From positions 1-45,841 of the forward strand of contig JAJEAI010000153.1 of assembly GCA_022824205.1 (NCBI GenBank): a stretch of DNA of 45,841 nt, written 5' to 3'. Origin of the DNA: Candidatus Binatia bacterium. GTDB taxonomy: Bacteria > Desulfobacterota > Binatia > UBA9968 > JAJDTQ01. Shown here piece by piece: positions 1-7,759 of this stretch. Under the pieces are notes generated by a model. That model searched no databases, was not told the origin of the DNA, and was given only the letters and a program-made list of their open reading frames with translations. Position 1 is the stretch's first letter. Each line of letters begins with the position of its first letter. Both the position numbers and the translations under genes were made by a program.

Positions 1-158
1 TAAGTTGCGCAGGATTTTTCGTCGTCGGCAAGGCGGGATGACGAGCAGTGGCGGGCACCACGCGACGAAGACCACCGGGTCAAGCCAGGTGGTGACGTAA
101 CGCAGCCGACGGCGAAAAAGACCAGCAAATCATGCCACTTATTTGCGGGACGCGACAC
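1..158. repeat. Dispersed inverted-repeat element, copy 1 (left end outside window)
   Basis: Read on the minus strand, this stretch shares long blocks with the element at 36795-36977: a block around TTTTTCGCCGTCGGCTGCGTT, a block CGCGTGGTGCCCGCCA, and a block GCCTTGCCGACGACGAAAAA followed by TCCTGCGCA. The ends are inverted relatives of each other (TAAGT...CCTGCGCAACTTA on the minus strand). The right boundary ends GACAC followed by TAG at 159-161, as in the other copy. The terminal repeats themselves differ from the other copy, so the family has variable ends. No open reading frame of its own is evident; it looks like a non-autonomous MITE-type element. The left terminal repeat is not visible because the window begins there. 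Confidence 0.7.
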
Positions 159-231
159 TAGCGCCGGTCAGGTCCGTCCGCCGGCCAGGAGCGGACGAGC
201 TTGGTATGACGGGAAATGATGGGGATACGGT

Positions 232-903
232 TCAGTGTTCAAGGCCTACCGGCCACGGCTTCGGAGATGTTTCCGATCGCTTGTTGAGGCAGAGCAGCAA
301 GCGCGTGCGGCCAGTGCCCGCGAGCGGCGGCGAGCGGTGCACGATTCCGCTGCCCGGTTCGGCGCAGCTTCCCTTGAAAATCGCCACGTCGTTGTTACGG
401 AACTGCTCTACCGGTCCCTCGAATCGTTTCTGTTCGCGCAACGCCCGCTCGGCGTGGATCGGCTGGATCCACTCCGTCGCGGGACCACGATAGGTCGTCA
501 GGAGGCGCGCCTCTACGCAGTCCCGGTGGAATTTCCAACAGGCATCGTGGGTGACGCGCTCCAGCCTTACATCAACGAGATCGGTCCGCACAACCCTGGA
601 AAATCCCGAAACGAGATCATCGACATCTCCGATCAGCAGGTTTCGCATGTCGCCAGGGGGCATCCCATTGGCGTCGAGAAGAGGCCGCAAAGCCCGCTTG
701 AGGGCTTGGGGCTGGATCAGGACGTGTATATCTCGAAAATCGGCAACGTCGATGTGCTCAATCCAGTTCCTCAGACACTGGGGAAGTGCTCGGCGCCAGA
801 TCACGAGCTCCATGTCGGACCTGTTAATGGCGTCCAGACCTTCCGCTTCGTCGCACGTCGCAATGACTCCGCCCCATGGGCGGCAATTCGGGCCTTCGTT
901 CAT
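232..903 (-). CDS. DUF1826 family protein (zinc-operon associated)
   Basis: A 223-residue protein with the marks of the DUF1826 family: a central CWKFHRDCVEARLLTTYRGP block followed by TEWI, and a C-terminal VAIFKG...GIVHRSPP...RLLLCL block. The conserved His, Asp, Cys and Glu residues in these blocks suggest a metal-binding or cupin-like role, but no activity is established. DUF1826 genes are known to sit beside COG0523 GTPases in Zur-regulated clusters, which is the context here. The ATG at 903 shares one base with the stop of the WD40 gene (TGATG), so translation is probably coupled. A longer in-frame upstream extension exists but lies inside the WD40 gene and is rejected. It is the last gene of the azt operon; no clear terminator hairpin with a T-run is visible after it. 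Confidence 0.8.
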   Translation of the reverse strand: MNEGPNCRPWGGVIATCDEAEGLDAINRSDMELVIWRRALPQCLRNWIEHIDVADFRDIHVLIQPQALKRALRPLLDANGMPPGDMRNLLIGDVDDLVSGFSRVVRTDLVDVRLERVTHDACWKFHRDCVEARLLTTYRGPATEWIQPIHAERALREQKRFEGPVEQFRNNDVAIFKGSCAEPGSGIVHRSPPLAGTGRTRLLLCLNKRSETSPKPWPVGLEH

Positions 904-1946
904 CAGATTCGCCAAACCGTCACCCCACCCCGCGCGTCGAGCGCGGCAAGCGCGCGGTCGTCCGGCCGCCAGTACAGTTTCGCCCCTATGCCCGCCAAAA
1001 CCGCGGCACCGATCGGACGGCCTTTCCCATCCCTCTGAAGCGACCACACCACTACGGCGCCATCCCGTGCTGCCGAGGCCAAGCGCATCCCGCGGCGAGC
1101 GAAAGCCAGCGTTGTGACGGGTTGAGCATGACGTTTCAGAACGCCGGGCCGCGTGCCTTCGGGACCACTTCCCTGGAAACTCCAGACCGTCACCTCGTTG
1201 CCCCCGCCGGTGGCCAGGAGGGTGGCCGTATCATCGAAGGCCAGGGCCGACGGTTTGGCGGGATATCCGGACATCATGGAGTCCTCCTCCGTGGAGCGAC
1301 GCCAGAAGTGCACCGAGTTGTCCTGGCTGCCGCAGGCCACGGTATCCCCGTCCGGGCTCAGTACCATCGACACCAAGGAGCCCTGCCACTCCAGCTTCTG
1401 GCGAAGCCTCCCGGCGGACACGTCGAAGAAACTCACTCGACAATAACAGGCCGTCGCCAGCTCCCCTGCGCTGGACCAGGCGATGGCGCTGACGGTGCTG
1501 GGATGATCGTCGGATCGCCAGACTTCTCCGCCGTCCGCACCATACGCGCGAACCTGCCGGGAGCAGGAGGCCGCCAACCACTGGCCGTCCGGCGACCACG
1601 CCACGTTCTCCACCCAACCGCTGCCGACGTCAATGGCCTGTTTTACCTGACCTTCCGCGACGCTCCATAGAAGGACTCGTCCGTCCTGACCGGCCGTAGC
1701 GAACGCGGTGCCGCTTGGGTGGATCGCCATCGCGAGCACGCCGCCATCGTGAGCCCCCTGCCGCGCCCAAGCGCTTGCACCGGACTTGCCGGCGAACGCG
1801 TAGACGCCACCCGCGGCGTCGCAGACCACCAAGGACTCACCATGGAGGGTCCAGCCTCCGGCGATGGCGTAGTCGCCCACCGCCGCGGACCAGCCACGGC
1901 GAAGGACACCGCTCGGGCTGTCGTCATTTTGAAGTGTTACCGCCAT
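903..1946 (-). CDS. WD40-repeat beta-propeller protein
   Basis: A 347-residue protein made almost wholly of WD40 repeats. About seven blades can be read, each with an SPDG/HPSG-type turn and a terminal W or F strand: GQDGRVLLW, SRQVRAYG, YCRVSFFD, SQDNSVHFW, GGNEVTVW, ARDGAVVVW and a closing GGVTVW. There is no signal peptide or membrane segment, so it is predicted cytoplasmic. This argues against its being the periplasmic chaperone AztD, which is also a propeller. The start was set at the ATG at 1946 (MAVTLQNDD), because the 28 residues before it overlap the upstream gene and look non-coding. A scaffold role for the GTPase and oxidoreductase of the operon is inference from context only. Confidence 0.85.
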   Translation of the reverse strand: MAVTLQNDDSPSGVLRRGWSAAVGDYAIAGGWTLHGESLVVCDAAGGVYAFAGKSGASAWARQGAHDGGVLAMAIHPSGTAFATAGQDGRVLLWSVAEGQVKQAIDVGSGWVENVAWSPDGQWLAASCSRQVRAYGADGGEVWRSDDHPSTVSAIAWSSAGELATACYCRVSFFDVSAGRLRQKLEWQGSLVSMVLSPDGDTVACGSQDNSVHFWRRSTEEDSMMSGYPAKPSALAFDDTATLLATGGGNEVTVWSFQGSGPEGTRPGVLKRHAQPVTTLAFARRGMRLASAARDGAVVVWSLQRDGKGRPIGAAVLAGIGAKLYWRPDDRALAALDARGGVTVWRI

Positions 1947-1947
1947 C

Positions 1948-2175
1948 TTAATCCGTATCGGCAGTCGCAATCGCCACGATGTTGGCCAACAGCCATGCGG
2001 ACGCAGCAAGCAACTGCAACCAATCCCCACCGGATCTGATCCCGTAAGTCAGCATGCTGCCGATCCAGCAAATGCTGGCAGCCGTTTGTCCAAGCCATTC
2101 GATGCTTCGCACCCTGCCCAGCCGGCTCCGCCCCGCGCCGGACGCGACGGCCCCTTGGTGGTTTCGCGTCAACAT
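1948..2175 (-). CDS. Small two-helix membrane protein of the zinc operon
   Basis: A 75-residue protein with a basic N-terminus and two predicted membrane segments (around residues 25-46 and 50-70: SICWIGSMLTYGI and WLQLLAASAWLLANIVAIAT). I do not recognise the family. The ATG at 2175 is preceded by a strong ribosome site (GGGAGGAG) that lies inside the end of the oxidoreductase gene, and the two genes overlap by seven bases. A GTG six bases further upstream sits too close to that site. The stop is one base before the WD40 start, so this gene is clearly an operon member. It could anchor the soluble propeller or oxidoreductase at the membrane, but this is inference. Confidence 0.65.
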   Translation of the reverse strand: MLTRNHQGAVASGAGRSRLGRVRSIEWLGQTAASICWIGSMLTYGIRSGGDWLQLLAASAWLLANIVAIATADTD

Positions 2176-3311
2176 ACGCACTCCTCCCCACAGCGGGAGA
2201 GGTCATCGAGATACATGCCCCAATTGCGGTAGTACTCTTCCATCTCTTCCAACTCTTCCGCCGGCAGTCCCAACGAGGTCGCAATTGCCTTGGCGACAAC
2301 GGCGAATCGTTGTCGGTATTTGAAGATGAAACAGAAGACGTGATTGTCATGGCGCACCGTGGGGCCGCAGAGAAACACTCCCGGTACGAGGGTCGATTCA
2401 TCGTGTTCGCTCAGCAGCGGAGAGCCATCGTCGCGTCGTTCAAACAAATCCGCGACCAACTTGTGACTCCCCTCGAATCCGGCAGCCAATAGCGGCGGCA
2501 CGCGGGTTTGAAATCGATGCCCGTCCCGAGCCGTGACCTCATACATGGCGTCCACGCGAGTGACCGATTCGATAGGTGTGTTGGGAAACAGTTCCACTTG
2601 CTCAACAAACCGGTCTTCACGCATCCGCTCAAGCGTAAACGGGGAAAGCGCGACACTGGGATCGGAACTCTCGTTCTGCCACGGGCAACGCTTGTCGAAC
2701 AACCGCACTCGTTTGTCGCGACACGCCAAGTGGTAGGCTACGTCGACACCACTTTCGTAGCCACCCACAACGATGAAGTCGTCCCCGTCAAGCTCTTCAT
2801 AGCTGGCGATGGTCGCGGTGTGGCGACACAATTGGCTGCCAACCAACCCACCCAAGCGTGGGTACTGGAACTCGCCAACGGCCCAAATGACGTGCTTGGC
2901 TTGCAAGGTCTCGTCGGCCGCATCGACACGAAAACCGTCGCCAACCCTTGCTACCTGCCTCACGTCGGTATCCTGGCGTACAGGTAACTCAAAGAATTGT
3001 GCGACCGCACGCAAATACATCGCGTACTCTTTACCCGTCGGGTGCTCGACCCCCAAACTGAACGCGGGTGAAGTGCCAATCACGACCGAGTTCAAATCGA
3101 GCATGCCGATCGAATTGGTTGGGTAGGAGGGCGTGATGAAGCGAGTCTCGGCCGGCCATGAGGCGAACGATGCACCGACCGTGCTACGATCCAGAACTAC
3201 GAAGTTCTCGATGCCGGCATACTTGAGAGCCACCGCGGCACCCACGCCTGCGGCACCGGCGCCGACGACGACGACATCATGGACGATTTCACTGCTCTCG
3301 GTGCGGATCAT
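2169..3311 (-). CDS. FAD/NAD(P)-binding oxidoreductase with C-terminal Cys cluster
   Basis: A 380-residue flavoprotein of the CzcD-associated or flavin-monooxygenase-like type. An N-terminal dinucleotide-binding motif (VVVVGAGAAGVGAA) is followed by an acidic strand end (FVVLDRS). A second nucleotide-binding motif lies mid-protein (VVGGYESGVDVAYHL), and a late GVFLCGPTVR segment matches the FAD-closing motif. The C-terminus ends RCGEECVC, a compact Cys-x3-Cys-x-Cys cluster that could bind metal. The ATG at 3311 has an excellent ribosome site (ACAGGAGGAG) in the 21-base gap after the GTPase gene; the longer frame start lies in that gene's end. Substrate is unknown. Placement beside a COG0523 GTPase suggests a role in zinc-limited metabolism or metal handover. 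Confidence 0.85.
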   Translation of the reverse strand: MIRTESSEIVHDVVVVGAGAAGVGAAVALKYAGIENFVVLDRSTVGASFASWPAETRFITPSYPTNSIGMLDLNSVVIGTSPAFSLGVEHPTGKEYAMYLRAVAQFFELPVRQDTDVRQVARVGDGFRVDAADETLQAKHVIWAVGEFQYPRLGGLVGSQLCRHTATIASYEELDGDDFIVVGGYESGVDVAYHLACRDKRVRLFDKRCPWQNESSDPSVALSPFTLERMREDRFVEQVELFPNTPIESVTRVDAMYEVTARDGHRFQTRVPPLLAAGFEGSHKLVADLFERRDDGSPLLSEHDESTLVPGVFLCGPTVRHDNHVFCFIFKYRQRFAVVAKAIATSLGLPAEELEEMEEYYRNWGMYLDDLSRCGEECVC

Positions 3312-3332
3312 GCAGACTCCTCCTGTCGGCAC

Positions 3333-4679
3333 TCAAATCAGACATGCCTCGAATCCCTGCTGCATGCTCTCCCTATCGAGGTTGCGGCCGATGAAGACGA
3401 GCTGATTGCGCCGGGGCGTGTCTCCCCATGGACGATCCGGTTGTCCGTCAAAGAGCATGTGAACCCCCTGGAAGACGAAGCGCCGCGACTCACCCGCGAG
3501 GCTGATGAAGCCCTTCATACGGAAAATGTCCACCCCGCGCTCACGGAGCAGTTCGCCAAGCCATGCGTTGAGCTTTTCGGGATCAACGTCGCCGTCCAGC
3601 TCGATCGCCATCGAGCCCACCTCGTCGTCGTGCTCGTGCTGTGCGACCCAGGTGCGCTCGACCTCCGGCCTGATCGGCGCTCCTTCCGCGTTCATCAGTT
3701 GGAGATCGAACTCTTCCGCGGTGTGCTGGGTGTAGAGGCCAACCCGCACCTGCGTATCCACCTCCAGGAAGAACGACTTGCGCCCCGGAGAATCGAGCGG
3801 GAGGTTCACGTGCTTTCCGACAGGAATATTCTCCCCCGGGCGAACGAACTCCGCGGGTTCGGCGTACCGCCGCACACACCACTCCGCACTCTCACGGAGG
3901 GCAGCGTCATCCGTGCCCTGGCCGGACACGACGACGAGCGACATCGCTGGATCAGGTCCATCGGCGAGGCTGAGTTCGTAGCGGCCGGCATCGAGCGCAT
4001 GGACTCCCGTCCATTCGAACGGATACTCCGGCTCGAGGAAGGTGGGACGACGCTCAAGTACCTGGTCCAGGTCGAAGGCACCGAGGTTGAGTACGGTGTC
4101 GACGGGGACGTTCGCCCGCTCGGTTCGTACGACTCGCGCCATTCGGTTCATGTCTCGGAGCCGAGCTTCGAGCCTGTCGAGCGCCTCGTCGTTGACGAGG
4201 TCCGTCTTGTTCAGAACGAGGACGTCCGCGAACGCGACCTGCTCGGTGCTCTCGTCGCTTCGCCCGAGCTGCTGTTCGATGTGGGCGGCATCGACGAGGG
4301 TGACGATCCCGTCAAGCGAGAACTCCGCGCGAATCTCGTCGTCCATGAAGAAGGTCTGAGCGACCGGGCCGGGATCGGCGAGCCCCGTGGTCTCCACCAA
4401 CACATAGTCGAACTTGTCGCGGCGCTTCATGAGATTGCCGAGCACGCGAATCAGGTCTCCGCGCACCGTGCAGCAGATGCAGCCGTTCGACATCTCGAAG
4501 ACCTCTTCGTCCGCGTCGATGACGAGCGCCTGATCGATCCCGACCTCCCCGTACTCGTTCTCGATCACGGCAATGCGCTTGCCGTGCTCCTCGCTCAGGA
4601 TCCGGTTGAGCAGGGTCGTCTTGCCGGAGCCGAGGAAGCCGGTGAGGATGGAAACAGGTACTCTTTGCGGCGTGTTCAT
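3333..4679 (-). CDS. COG0523 GTPase, putative zinc metallochaperone (CobW/ZNG1-like)
   Basis: A 448-residue G3E-family GTPase. It has a P-loop GFLGSGKTT at residues 14-22, the metal-binding GCICC motif at 66-70, NKTD at 157-160, and a CobW C-terminal domain with a His/Asp stretch (QHEHDDEV) and the RRFVFQGVHMLFDG block. Proteins of this family deliver metals to target enzymes using GTP hydrolysis; the zinc-linked subset is induced by Zur. It is longer than usual (300-400): about 110 extra residues (roughly 220-330) separate the GTPase and C-terminal domains. The ATG at 4679 overlaps the stop of the preceding small gene (ATGA). Genomic context with AztABC strongly favours zinc over cobalt. Confidence 0.92.
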   Translation of the reverse strand: MNTPQRVPVSILTGFLGSGKTTLLNRILSEEHGKRIAVIENEYGEVGIDQALVIDADEEVFEMSNGCICCTVRGDLIRVLGNLMKRRDKFDYVLVETTGLADPGPVAQTFFMDDEIRAEFSLDGIVTLVDAAHIEQQLGRSDESTEQVAFADVLVLNKTDLVNDEALDRLEARLRDMNRMARVVRTERANVPVDTVLNLGAFDLDQVLERRPTFLEPEYPFEWTGVHALDAGRYELSLADGPDPAMSLVVVSGQGTDDAALRESAEWCVRRYAEPAEFVRPGENIPVGKHVNLPLDSPGRKSFFLEVDTQVRVGLYTQHTAEEFDLQLMNAEGAPIRPEVERTWVAQHEHDDEVGSMAIELDGDVDPEKLNAWLGELLRERGVDIFRMKGFISLAGESRRFVFQGVHMLFDGQPDRPWGDTPRRNQLVFIGRNLDRESMQQGFEACLI

Positions 4680-4990
4680 CTTGGTTCTCCTGGAGCAGAG
4701 GTAAGAGGATCGGGAATCCGGACGTCGAACCCCCAGGCCTTGCAGACCTGGACCAGGTCTTCGGCGTCAACCTCGTCCGTGGTTTTGTGAAGCTTGTGTT
4801 GCAGCGGCGGGGCATCGGGCCGAAGCAGGGCAACCACGGTCTCGATGGGCGGACAACCCTCTTCGAGACATGCCAACTCGGTGACCGCAACCGTCGTGCC
4901 GTCGGGAAGGCTCAGCGCCGCACGCAATGCCTCCTTGATATATCGAACCCGTTCGCGGTTCGGGCTACGCGGTGATGTGTTGATCAACAT
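4676..4990 (-). CDS. Small conserved-looking protein with Cys-x4-Cys motif
   Basis: A 104-residue soluble protein, acidic in its second half. The core reads TTVAVTELACLEEGCPPIET, with cysteines at 41 and 46 and a third at 83, followed by a HKLHKTTDEVDAEDL segment. The cysteines and histidines suggest metal binding. I recall short proteins of this look beside COG0523 genes in alphaproteobacteria but cannot name the family with certainty. The ATG at 4990 has a purine-rich ribosome site (GGAGAAGAGAGAG) derived from the end of the upstream GTPase remnant. Its stop overlaps the GTPase start by four bases, so the two are coupled. Confidence 0.75.
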   Translation of the reverse strand: MLINTSPRSPNRERVRYIKEALRAALSLPDGTTVAVTELACLEEGCPPIETVVALLRPDAPPLQHKLHKTTDEVDAEDLVQVCKAWGFDVRIPDPLTSAPGEPR

Positions 4991-5010
4991 GCTCTCTCTT
5001 CTCCCTGCTG

Positions 5011-5091
5011 CTTCTTGCCGTGCTCCTCGGTCAGGATGCGCTTCGGAAGCGCTGTCTTGCCGGCGCCGATGGCCGGCCAGAACGGCAGAAC
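5011..5091 (-). pseudogene. Remnant of a second COG0523 GTPase N-terminus
   Basis: Read on the minus strand just after the aztC stop, one frame gives VLPFWPAIGAGKTALPKRIL followed by TEEHGKK. This aligns with the intact GTPase VPVSILTGFLGSGKTTLLNR followed by ILSEEHGK. About 40 of 49 bases match by eye over the P-loop part. There is no start codon, and the similarity ends at HGKK, directly before the next gene's ribosome site. It is a truncated relic, not a working gene. It implies that a COG0523 gene once followed aztC directly, or that a partial duplication occurred when the present genes were inserted. Confidence 0.75.
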
Positions 5092-5092
5092 C

Positions 5093-6127
5093 TTACGAAG
5101 CCGGAGCCAGCGCCTTCGCCAGCGTCGTCGCGTTGTACCGCATCATGTCGAGGTAGGTCGCTGCCGGACCGTCCGGGGCGGACAGTGCGCCAGGATAGAG
5201 CCTGCCGCCAACGACGGCTCCCGTCTCGTCGGCGATACTCTTCAGAAGGCGTGGATCGCCAATGTTCTCGACGAATACGGCGCGAATGCCCCGTTCGCGA
5301 ATAAACCGGACCAGGCGGGCGACGTCCTTTGCGGACGCCTCCGACTCGGTGCTGAGCCCCTGGGGCGCGACGAACTCAAGCCCGTATTCGCGACCGAAAT
5401 ACTGGAACGCATCGTGTGAGGTGACGATGGTCCGGCTGCCTGCGGGAAGCCTGTCAACGATCCCACGGATTTCTGAATCGAGAGCTTCGATTTCAGCCAC
5501 ATAGACCTCGCGATTCCGGTAGAACACGCCGGCACTCCCCGGATCCGCCTTTGCGAGCGCCGCGGTGATGTTATCCACGTAAGCCGTTGCATGGCGGAGG
5601 CTCTGCCATGCATGGGGGTCGAAGGCACCGTGGTGGTGATGGCCTTCGTGATCGTCGCCCTTGGCGTGTTCGTCGTGGTCGTGGCCCTTGTGATCATCAC
5701 CCTTGGCGTGTTCGTCGTGGCCGGCTTCCTCGAAAGCGATCGGATTGATGCCCTTGGTCGTCACTACCCGGACACCGCGGAAGTCCGAAGCGTCGACCAG
5801 ACGGTCCAGCCAGCCTTCGAATTGCAGCCCGTTGGCGACAAGAATCTGCGCTTCGCTGACGGCCCGCGCATCAGCCGGGGTCGGCTGATAGACATGGGTA
5901 TCCCCGTCGGGGCCAACGAGCGTCGTGACGGCAACGGACTCTCCGCCGATGCGCTTCACCATATCGCCGAGAATCGAGAAGGTGGCGACCACCGGGATCG
6001 GTCTGTCGGACTGCGCGATGGCCGGTGCCGCGAGCGACAGGGCGAGGAGAGCGGAGGCGGTTATCAGAAGCGCCCTGCGGGTGAGCATCGGAACTCCCGA
6101 CATTCTGCTCATACGATCAGTGTTCAT
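5093..6127 (-). CDS. aztC: Zinc ABC transporter substrate-binding protein (AztC-like)
   Basis: A 344-residue cluster A-I metal-binding protein. A signal peptide (RRALLITASALLALSLAAPAIAQ) precedes the mature domain. Recognisable zinc-site segments are GDTHVYQPTPADA (His78), FDPHAWQSL (His172) and VTSHDAFQYFG (His238). A long His/Asp loop (about residues 137-166) made of two imperfect repeats lies before His172, as in ZnuA and AztC, and probably collects zinc. Wording such as VGPDGDTHVYQP and DPHAWQSLRH is closer to AztC than to classical ZnuA. Where AztC-type proteins are expected to have YSDALS with the fourth ligand Asp, this protein reads YPGALS. It delivers periplasmic zinc to AztB/AztA. 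Confidence 0.92.
   Translation of the reverse strand: MNTDRMSRMSGVPMLTRRALLITASALLALSLAAPAIAQSDRPIPVVATFSILGDMVKRIGGESVAVTTLVGPDGDTHVYQPTPADARAVSEAQILVANGLQFEGWLDRLVDASDFRGVRVVTTKGINPIAFEEAGHDEHAKGDDHKGHDHDEHAKGDDHEGHHHHGAFDPHAWQSLRHATAYVDNITAALAKADPGSAGVFYRNREVYVAEIEALDSEIRGIVDRLPAGSRTIVTSHDAFQYFGREYGLEFVAPQGLSTESEASAKDVARLVRFIRERGIRAVFVENIGDPRLLKSIADETGAVVGGRLYPGALSAPDGPAATYLDMMRYNATTLAKALAPAS
5648..5731 (-). repeat. 42-bp tandem repeat encoding the His-rich loop of aztC
   Basis: Two adjacent 42-base units (5648-5689 and 5690-5731) share the block CCCTTGGCGTGTTCGTCGTGG. On the coding strand each encodes one DEHAKGDDH module of the zinc-collecting loop. The second unit matches for its first ~30 bases with two substitutions and then diverges. 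Such in-frame duplications are an easy way for loop length, and hence histidine number, to vary among strains. Confidence 0.8.
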
Positions 6128-6149
6128 GGAATCAGTCCCCTTTCTTGTT

Positions 6150-7019
6150 TCAGGCTTCCACGTAGCGGCGCGGGAAGGCCCGCCCGGCGAGACCGCCCAC
6201 CGGCCCGAAGGCCAGCGACAGCGCGTAGGCGAGACCCGCGACCAGGATGATCGCCGGCCCGGACGGCAGGCTGTAGTGATAGGATAGAAGCAGGCCGCTC
6301 AGGCTCGATAGCATCGCAACCGAAATGGCGACGGCGATCAGTGCGCCGATGCAAACTACCCAGAATCGCGCGGCGGCGGCGGGAAGGATCATGATACCGA
6401 CGGCCATCAGCGTACCGAGCGCGTGAAAGCCGCCCACGAGGTTCAGCACGACGAGGGCAAGAAACGTGAAGTGCGTCATGGCGCTGAGCCCGCTCACCGA
6501 GCGCAGGAACTGCGGATCCGCGCATTCGAGCACAAGCGGCCGGAACAGGGCCGCGAGCGCGAGCAACGAAACGCTCGCGATGGAACAGAGAAGGGTCAGG
6601 GCATCGTCGTCGAGCGCGAGCACGGTGCCGAACAGCACGTGCATCAGGTCGACGTTGCTGCCCCGGGTGGACACGATCAGCACGCCCAACGCCAGCGAGA
6701 TCAGGTAGAAGGCCGCCAGGCTCGCGTCCTCCCGCAGCGCCGTGGCGCGGGTCACGAAACCTGCAAGCAGGGCCACGGCCATGCCTGCGATCAACCCGCC
6801 GACGGTCATTGCCCAGAGCGAGAGGCCCGCTACGAGATAGCCGACGGCCGCACCCGGAAGGATCGCATGGGCCATCGCGTCGCCCGTAAGGCTCATGCGG
6901 CGCAGCATCAGGAATACCCCGACCGGTGTCGCGCCGACCGAGATCGCAACGCAGCCCATCAGCGCGCGCCGCATGAAGCCGAAGTCGGCGAAGGGCTGGA
7001 CGAGAATCTCCCACATCAT
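6150..7019 (-). CDS. aztB: Zinc ABC transporter permease (AztB-like)
   Basis: A 289-residue ABC-3 family integral membrane protein with about eight hydrophobic segments. The typical ZnuB/AztB segments are visible: FMRRALMGCVAISVGATPVG near the start, the MSLTGDAMAHAILPGAAVGY coupling region and the LGTLMAVGIMILPAAAARFW segment. The start is ATG at 7019 or 7016; the first overlaps the stop of the ATPase gene (ATGATG), so translation is coupled. The longer frame start (7067) lies within aztA. It forms the inner-membrane channel for zinc, working with AztA and AztC. Confidence 0.92.
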   Translation of the reverse strand: MMWEILVQPFADFGFMRRALMGCVAISVGATPVGVFLMLRRMSLTGDAMAHAILPGAAVGYLVAGLSLWAMTVGGLIAGMAVALLAGFVTRATALREDASLAAFYLISLALGVLIVSTRGSNVDLMHVLFGTVLALDDDALTLLCSIASVSLLALAALFRPLVLECADPQFLRSVSGLSAMTHFTFLALVVLNLVGGFHALGTLMAVGIMILPAAAARFWVVCIGALIAVAISVAMLSSLSGLLLSYHYSLPSGPAIILVAGLAYALSLAFGPVGGLAGRAFPRRYVEA

Positions 7020-7759
7020 GCAGCGTTTCTCCCGCATGTATGCGGGGAGGCGTCGCACGCCTCGCACATCTGGCGGGCACGGAACTGGTTCTCGGCCGTC
7101 AGCACCTGCGCGGTAGGTCCGTGGGCGACGAGCTCGCGCGCCAGCATCAGCGAGTGGGGGAAGTGAGCCCGCACCGTGTCGAAGTCGTGCAAGACGGCGA
7201 GCACCGTGCGGCCTTCGCCGTGCCAGCGCCGCATCACGGCGATCAGATCGGCCGTGGTTCTCGCGTCAACCGCCGTGAAGGGCTCATCCAGCAGGACGAG
7301 CCCGGCGTCCTGCAGCAGAAGCCGCGCGAACAGCGCACGCTGTACCTGCCCGCCCGACAGCGACCCGATCGGCCGCTCCTCAAACCCTTCGAGGCCGACC
7401 GCGGAAATCGCTTCGGCGACGCGTGCGCGGTGAACGGCCCGCAAGCCCACAAAGCCGCCGATCTCCCGCCAGAGGCCCATCGCCACGAGGTCGGCGACTA
7501 CGATCGGGAAAGACCGGTCGACGCCCGATTGCTGCGGCAGGTAGGCGATTCCGCTCCGCGCGATCCGGCCGAAGGCGATCCGACCTTCGAGCGGGCGGAG
7601 TGTGCCGATCACCCCCTTGAGCATCGTGGATTTGCCGGCCCCGTTGGGTCCGACGATGGCTGTCAGGCTACCCTCGGCGATCTCGACACAGAGGCGATGC
7701 ACCGCCGGATGCCGGTCGTAGCCGAGGGTCAGGTCCTGAAACTCGAGGGCGCAGGTCAT
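7016..7759 (-). CDS. aztA: Zinc ABC transporter ATP-binding protein (AztA-like)
   Basis: A 247-residue ABC ATPase. Walker A is GPNGAGKST (37-45), the Q-loop is YLPQQSGVD, the signature is LSGGQVQRALFARLLLQD, Walker B is LVLLDEPFTAVD and the switch histidine is in AVLHDFD. The substitution pattern (LPQQSGVDRSFPI, short C-terminus) fits the Zn/Mn branch. The tail reads RQMCEACDASPHTCGRNAA, a Cys-x2-Cys...His-x-Cys cluster that could sense or bind zinc. Part of the coding sequence for that tail precedes the aztB start overlap. The ATG at 7759 overlaps the stop of the small ORF before it (ATGA). Confidence 0.92.
   Translation of the reverse strand: MTCALEFQDLTLGYDRHPAVHRLCVEIAEGSLTAIVGPNGAGKSTMLKGVIGTLRPLEGRIAFGRIARSGIAYLPQQSGVDRSFPIVVADLVAMGLWREIGGFVGLRAVHRARVAEAISAVGLEGFEERPIGSLSGGQVQRALFARLLLQDAGLVLLDEPFTAVDARTTADLIAVMRRWHGEGRTVLAVLHDFDTVRAHFPHSLMLARELVAHGPTAQVLTAENQFRARQMCEACDASPHTCGRNAA

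Noticed and set aside
903..1946. WD40 protein as the periplasmic zinc chaperone AztD
   Set aside because: AztD is an exported propeller; this protein has no signal peptide in any plausible start, so it is treated as a separate cytoplasmic WD40 protein.
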